Of a stretch of DNA of 64,000 nucleotides, positions 60,116 to 64,000 are shown piece after piece. Position numbers and translations under genes: made by a program. Numbering within the stretch: the first letter of the stretch is position 1; each line of letters opens with the position of its first letter. The notes beneath the pieces were generated by a model. That model was not told where the DNA came from. It saw only the letters and a program-made list of their open reading frames with translations, and did not search any database. Where the stretch lies: NCBI RefSeq assembly GCF_036850765.1, contig NC_089490.1, positions 106,634,574 to 106,698,573 of the forward strand, given 5' to 3'. The DNA is from Saccopteryx bilineata. Its lineage: Eukaryota; Chordata; Mammalia; Chiroptera; Emballonuridae.

Positions 60116-60912
60116 CTCATGACAGTAATTTTAAAATGAAGGCTAAGAAGTCTCTGTTTGTGTCTGTCTGCATGTTCATGTATGTTCTGTGGTATTTTCT
60201 ACTTGTAGATGGTATGGCTAATTTGTAAAAGAACTCCATTTAATTGGCTTAAATAAGCAAAGACATATAAAAATATTATAGAAACTAATCCAAATGCTTT
60301 TCAGGTTCATATGATCTGAGGAAAATATTTGGGAATAACGTTAATTTAAGTTTGTTGGTTTAATTAAACAGGCATGTCTTTAGAGTTATGAGAATTAAAT
60401 ATAATACTTTTATTCTACCTGACTTTATTGATTAAATAAGTTCATGTCATCAAGAAAAAATAGCTTCAGGTGTTGACTGATGTTATTTAAGGCATAATGA
60501 AACTTTTGTAGATAATCTAGGCTTCATTATTAACAAGTAAATTAAATGTAAATAGAATAAAAAATTTTTAGGTGAACTCTTTAGCAATAACTATATTTTC
60601 TGTGAACTTAAGAATGACTTCCTAAATCTCATTGGTAACCTGAAACTTTAAAATTTTTGCTAGCTAAATTAAATGATAGGTAGTCATTGAATATTTAGAT
60701 AATTTCCAAATGAGATAAAATAATGAAACATTAATTACTGAACATAGATTTACCCACTTTTGGCTTCCTATTACAGAGAAACTAAAGATAAATTTGCATT
60801 GGTTAATAAACATTTCTTGTGTCTCACTGAAGCACAATCTTTTTCATAGATTATACTATGAAAAAGTATGCATTTCTAAAGATTATAGTGCTTATTTTTA
60901 AATTATCAATCT

Positions 60913-61107
60913 GTTTATTTATTCATTTTAGAAAGGAGAGGGAGAGACAGAGGGAGAGAGAGAGAGGAGAGACAGAGAGAGAGAAGGGGGGGGAGTAGCT
61001 GGAAGCATCAACTCCCATATGTGCCTTGACCAGGCAAACCCAGGGTTTCGAACCGGCGACCTCAGCATTTCCAGGTCGACGCTTTATCCACTGCGCCACT
61101 ACAGGTC
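60913..61107 (-). mobile_element. short tRNA-derived SINE, young copy
   Basis: Well-preserved copy ('gtttcgaaccggcgacctc'). TAAATTATCAATCT flanks it at 60899-60912 and 61108-61121. Confidence 0.93.
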
Positions 61108-61167
61108 TAAATTATCAATCTAAAGAACACCAGTGAATCATGCAGTTCACAATTGTTTCTTAGTTTT

Positions 61168-61402
61168 TATTTTATATTATTTTATTTATTTGAGAGAGAG
61201 GAATAGGGGAGAAAGGAGAGAGAGAGAAGCATTAACTTCTTGTTCCACTTAGTTGTACACCCATTTATTGTTTCTCATATGTGCCCTGACCGGGGCTCAA
61301 AGTGGCCACCTTGAGTTGAGCTGGTGCCCTCCAGGTCGAGCTGGTAACCTTGGCACTCTGGGACAAGCTCTGTCCACTGCACCCCCAGCTGGGGCTGTTT
61401 AG
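61168..61402 (-). mobile_element. tRNA-derived SINE, long type, diverged
   Basis: GA-rich zone, 'tttctcatatgtgccctgac' and a degenerate head. TTCTTAGTTTT flanks it at 61157-61167 and 61403-61413. Confidence 0.8.
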
Positions 61403-61665
61403 TTCTTAGTTTTAACCTAAAATCAAAGTTGCTAATGGGTTAATAATATTAAATACATAATTAAAACTATAAAAAGGGAAACAAGTCTGAATACAAGAAA
61501 GATAAGATGTATTTTGGGTTAAAAGAAAAAGATATGAGTTAGTGATGTGTTTTTTTTGTTATGGGAAACAAAAGTAATTTTGTCTTAGTTGTTTCAGAAT
61601 GGGTAAGAGAGCAAGACATGAACTCAAATGGACACAGAATTTCACAAAAAGTTATGAAAAGGGAA

Positions 61666-62093
61666 TTTTTTTTTAATAAATTTTTATTTTAATGGGGTGA
61701 CATCAATAAATCAGTGTACATATATTCAAAGAAAACATGTCCAGGTTATCTTGTCATTCTATTCTGTTGCATACCCATCACCCAAAGTCAGATTGTTCTC
61801 CGTCACCTTCTATCTAGTTTTCTTTGTGCCCCTCCCTCCCCTCCCTCATTTCCTCCCCCCACCCCCAGTAACCACCACACTCTTGTCCATGTCTCTTAGT
61901 CTCGTTTTTATGTCCCACCAATGTATGGAATCCTGCAGTTCTTGTTTTTTTCTGATCCACTTATTTCACTCCATATAATGTTATCAGAATCCCACCATTT
62001 TGTTGTAAGTGATCTAATGTCATCATTTTTTATGGCTGAATAGTATACCATGTTGTATATGTGCCACATATTCTTTATCTAGTCTTCTATTCT
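61666..62093 (-). mobile_element. truncated L1 3' end
   Basis: Read on + it starts with a T run and 'aataaatttttattttaatg', continues 'tgttgcatacccatcaccc', and ends in 'tggctgaatagtataccat', the reverse of an L1 3' UTR with the ORF2 tail. It looks younger than the L1M pieces elsewhere. A 5'-truncated insertion on the - strand. Confidence 0.75.
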
Positions 62094-62171
62094 TTTTTTT
62101 TTTTTACAGTGATTAAAGCCTTTAAGCAAACTCTTGGCCAATACAGCAAGAATCCATAAAAGAGTAGTGTC

Positions 62172-62310
62172 GCCTGACCTGTGGTGGCGCAGTGGATAAA
62201 GCGTCAACCTGGAATGCTGAGGTCGCCGGTTCGAAACCCTGGGCTTACCTGGTCAAGGCACATATGGGAGTTGATGCTTCCAGCTTCTCCCCCCTTCTCT
62301 CTCTCTGTCT

Positions 62311-62346
<36 letters not shown>

Positions 62347-62390
62347 CTTTCTAAAATGAATAAATAAAATAAAATTAAAAAAAAAAAAAA
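62172..62390 (+). mobile_element. short tRNA-derived SINE, young sense copy
   Basis: Head 'ctgacctgtggtggcgcagt' keeps its CpG sites. It has a (CT)n run to 62344 and a long A tail. AAGAGTAGTGTC flanks it at 62160-62171 and 62391-62402. It is inserted in ERV-related sequence. Confidence 0.95.
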
Positions 62391-62769
62391 AAGAGTAGTG
62401 TCCTTAACATGTTCACCAAGTCCAAGTTGGCCCCAACACCATGCCAAATCCCTGAAAAATGCAACCCAACTCAAGTTCAGTCTGTTAGGAGCTGTCACAG
62501 GGAGCAGGAGTCCAGGAAAAGTCCATATCCAGGAAAAGTCCACATGGCACTGGATTGTTGTCACAATTCTATACTTTGCAGCTCACGTCCAAGTCCCAAT
62601 GACCGCTGCTTCTGGCTGGTAATGATTCAGGTAGACTGGAAATGCCATCTGCAGCATGTGTGGATATGGAGCTTCTGTTCTCCTCTGCCTGGAGAGATGA
62701 GACCAGGTTGCTTTTTCCTGAAGCTCTGCGACTGTGGCTTGGTAAAGAGAACCTTGGGATACACTAAGC

Positions 62770-63020
62770 TGGGTGGCAAAGGTAGATTCATAATAGAAGT
62801 TGGCAAAAGGGGGAAAGAGAGCTCTAAATTAGGAGTAGGTCCCAGCCTGAAATATGAGTGGGGCATTGAGGTAGGAGGAATAAAGGAAACACTATATATT
62901 AAACAAAGCAGCAGGAAATAGGACTACCAACACCCACAACAGAGATCTTTGAGGGAAGAATAAAAAACCTGACTATTCAGGCAAGACATAGTTAAGTGAC
63001 CCTTGTGCAAATGAGATCAG
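62770..63020 (-). pseudogene. decayed class I retroviral protease region
   Basis: The - strand carries LPQCPTHISGWDLL followed by a stop. The PQCP...G.DLL pattern resembles the C-terminal part of gammaretrovirus-like protease. Further upstream (about 62950-63020) the frame shifts and the catalytic Asp-Thr-Gly motif is not intact in any frame. It follows directly on the Gag remnant, as gag-pro order demands. It is non-functional. Confidence 0.5.
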
Positions 63021-63510
63021 TTTACCTGCTTCTTGGAAGAAATACCCTAGGCTCGTCCACAGTGTCATAGATGGGGCCGACGGCCCTGGGCACCTTCAGC
63101 CTTCCATGGCAAACCCCAGCATTCTGGGCAAGGTTAGGTCCTAGGTGGCTGGAGCAGGGCTGGAAGAGACTGAACCCTCCCTTAGAGGAGTGAGGGGGAA
63201 GCCTACCTTCCAGTGTCCCTGTTTCCTCACAGCAGAGGCATGTAAGCCTGGCAGGCTTTAGTTCAATGACCTTCCTTTCCACTATTGAAGCAGGACCCAG
63301 ATGGCAGCCTATGAGACCCCTTTGGGGTGTTGGAGCCTTTAAGGGCGTATCCTAAAAGCTGGTAGTTCCCCTGTCTTTTTCTGCCTCTTGGTATCTTAAA
63401 AGCCATGCTCAGAACATCTCGCTGAGGGGTTTGAGGATCCCCATCTGCCTATATAAATTATTTTCCATATATCTGGAGCTATTTGGAAAAAGACAAAACA
63501 GTGTTATAAG
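63021..63510 (-). pseudogene. decayed class I (gammaretrovirus-like) Gag, capsid end and nucleocapsid
   Basis: The frame 63022-63282 holds a nucleocapsid zinc-knuckle relic, CLCCEETG then TLEGRLP: the first two cysteines are kept, but the His and last Cys positions are substituted, so zinc binding is lost. Upstream, in another frame near 63490, APDIWK recalls the capsid C-terminal region of gammaretroviral Gag. DEPRV near the C-terminal end of the frame would lie at the gag-pro junction. Stops and frame changes separate the pieces. Confidence 0.6.
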
Positions 63511-63724
63511 CTGTATCAAATAAAGAAGGTAGTAGTTTGCAGGAGAAAAAGATTTGGCGTCTTCTGTTCATTAGCATTCAAAAGAAATTAAAAAATTTTT
63601 TAAGTGAAAAGCATGATATGGTAGACCCGTAGGAGTTCCAGGATATGACTACCCCCTTTAAAAAATTTTTTTAATTGACCTTAAAATATTTGCTGGGTAC
63701 ACTTTAATAATACCTTAACTTTAA

Positions 63725-64000
63725 AGATTGTAAGAATGACACAAAATACAGTAAATGCTTTTGCTCCATATGTAGGAGCATTTTCAGTTTAACCAGTTTA
63801 GGAAATCCAATAATAGAACAATGCATACATACAAGGAGCTATAACATGCTTAGCAGCCTTTCCTGTTCTGACAGAGGTTACTATAAATTCAGAATATGTA
63901 TCCACTATAATGTGGACATAGGACTGTTTGCCAAATGAAGGTATATGAGTAACATTTATTTGCCAAAGTTGTCCTGGTAGGGGTCCCAAATGAAGGGGCA
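63725..64000 (-). pseudogene. decayed class II (betaretrovirus-like) integrase core, cut by window edge
   Basis: The - strand frame at 63798-63989 contains GPLPGQLWQINVTHIPSF and later VDTYS, the first part of the class II integrase catalytic core; the Asp of VDTYS is present, but the usual Asp of the WQ(M/I)D position reads Asn. A stop and frameshift near 63800 separate it from a downstream TENAPTY stretch, where the expected catalytic Asp is Glu. The rest of pol lies beyond the right edge. Non-functional. Confidence 0.75.

Larger units (their letters stand above)
58721..62093. other. region of SINE and L1 insertions between ERV remnants
   Basis: Besides the listed SINEs and L1 piece, the sequence is AT-rich and unassigned. 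A GC-richer block at 59340-59520 may be more ERV internal sequence. No open frame carries a retroviral motif. Confidence 0.35.

Overview
The window is vertebrate nuclear DNA, almost certainly from a bat (Chiroptera). It is low in coding content and crowded with interspersed repeats. The bat call rests on three kinds of tRNA-derived SINE that recur throughout: a GC-rich ~390 bp type with a tRNA-like head, a short ~190 bp type with a CT-rich body, and a longer type with an internal run of short repeats. With them are non-autonomous hAT transposons that keep perfect 8-bp target duplications. The SINE mix differs from what I know of Rhinolophus and of vespertilionid bats; an emballonurid-like bat is my best guess, held with low confidence. 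There is no bacterial or plasmid signal, no CRISPR array and no rRNA.

Layout. 0-8 kb: possible splice sites at 1.95 and 2.6 kb, an old L1 3' region at 3.2 kb, then a deep transposon nest (4.5-8.0 kb) of ancient repeat, L1, TA-flanked MITE and SINE. 8-14.2 kb: MaLR LTRs, one with a 70-bp tandem duplication, and the best protein-coding signal of the window: two phase-matched exons (about 13.12-13.29 and 13.93-14.15 kb, + strand) ending in a stop codon, the 3' end of a gene I cannot name. 14-26 kb: MIRs, two long SINEs, L1M 3' pieces, a LTR and a weak mariner-transposase relic. 26-38 kb: SINE-rich, with a SINE pair, two hAT elements (33.2 and 34.6 kb) and old L1. 38-44 kb: mostly unique, GC-richer sequence holding a striking spaced inverted repeat (two 403-bp arms, about 98.5% identical, 467-bp spacer). 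44-57 kb: SINEs, a compound SINE, a LTR with a perfect 16-bp hairpin, an ancient Charlie-like hAT and a third young hAT. 57-64 kb: decayed endogenous retrovirus: a + strand LTR end with primer-binding site and leader splice donor; on the - strand a class I Gag/protease remnant next to a class II integrase remnant that runs off the window.

The features do not form a working pathway. What the window records is layered insertion: ancient MIR/L1M/MaLR, then MITE and hAT elements, then SINEs cut into them. Of 25 SINE copies I placed, 19 lie on the - strand. All retroviral and transposase reading frames are broken. Repeat ends are exact where target-site duplications were found and approximate otherwise.
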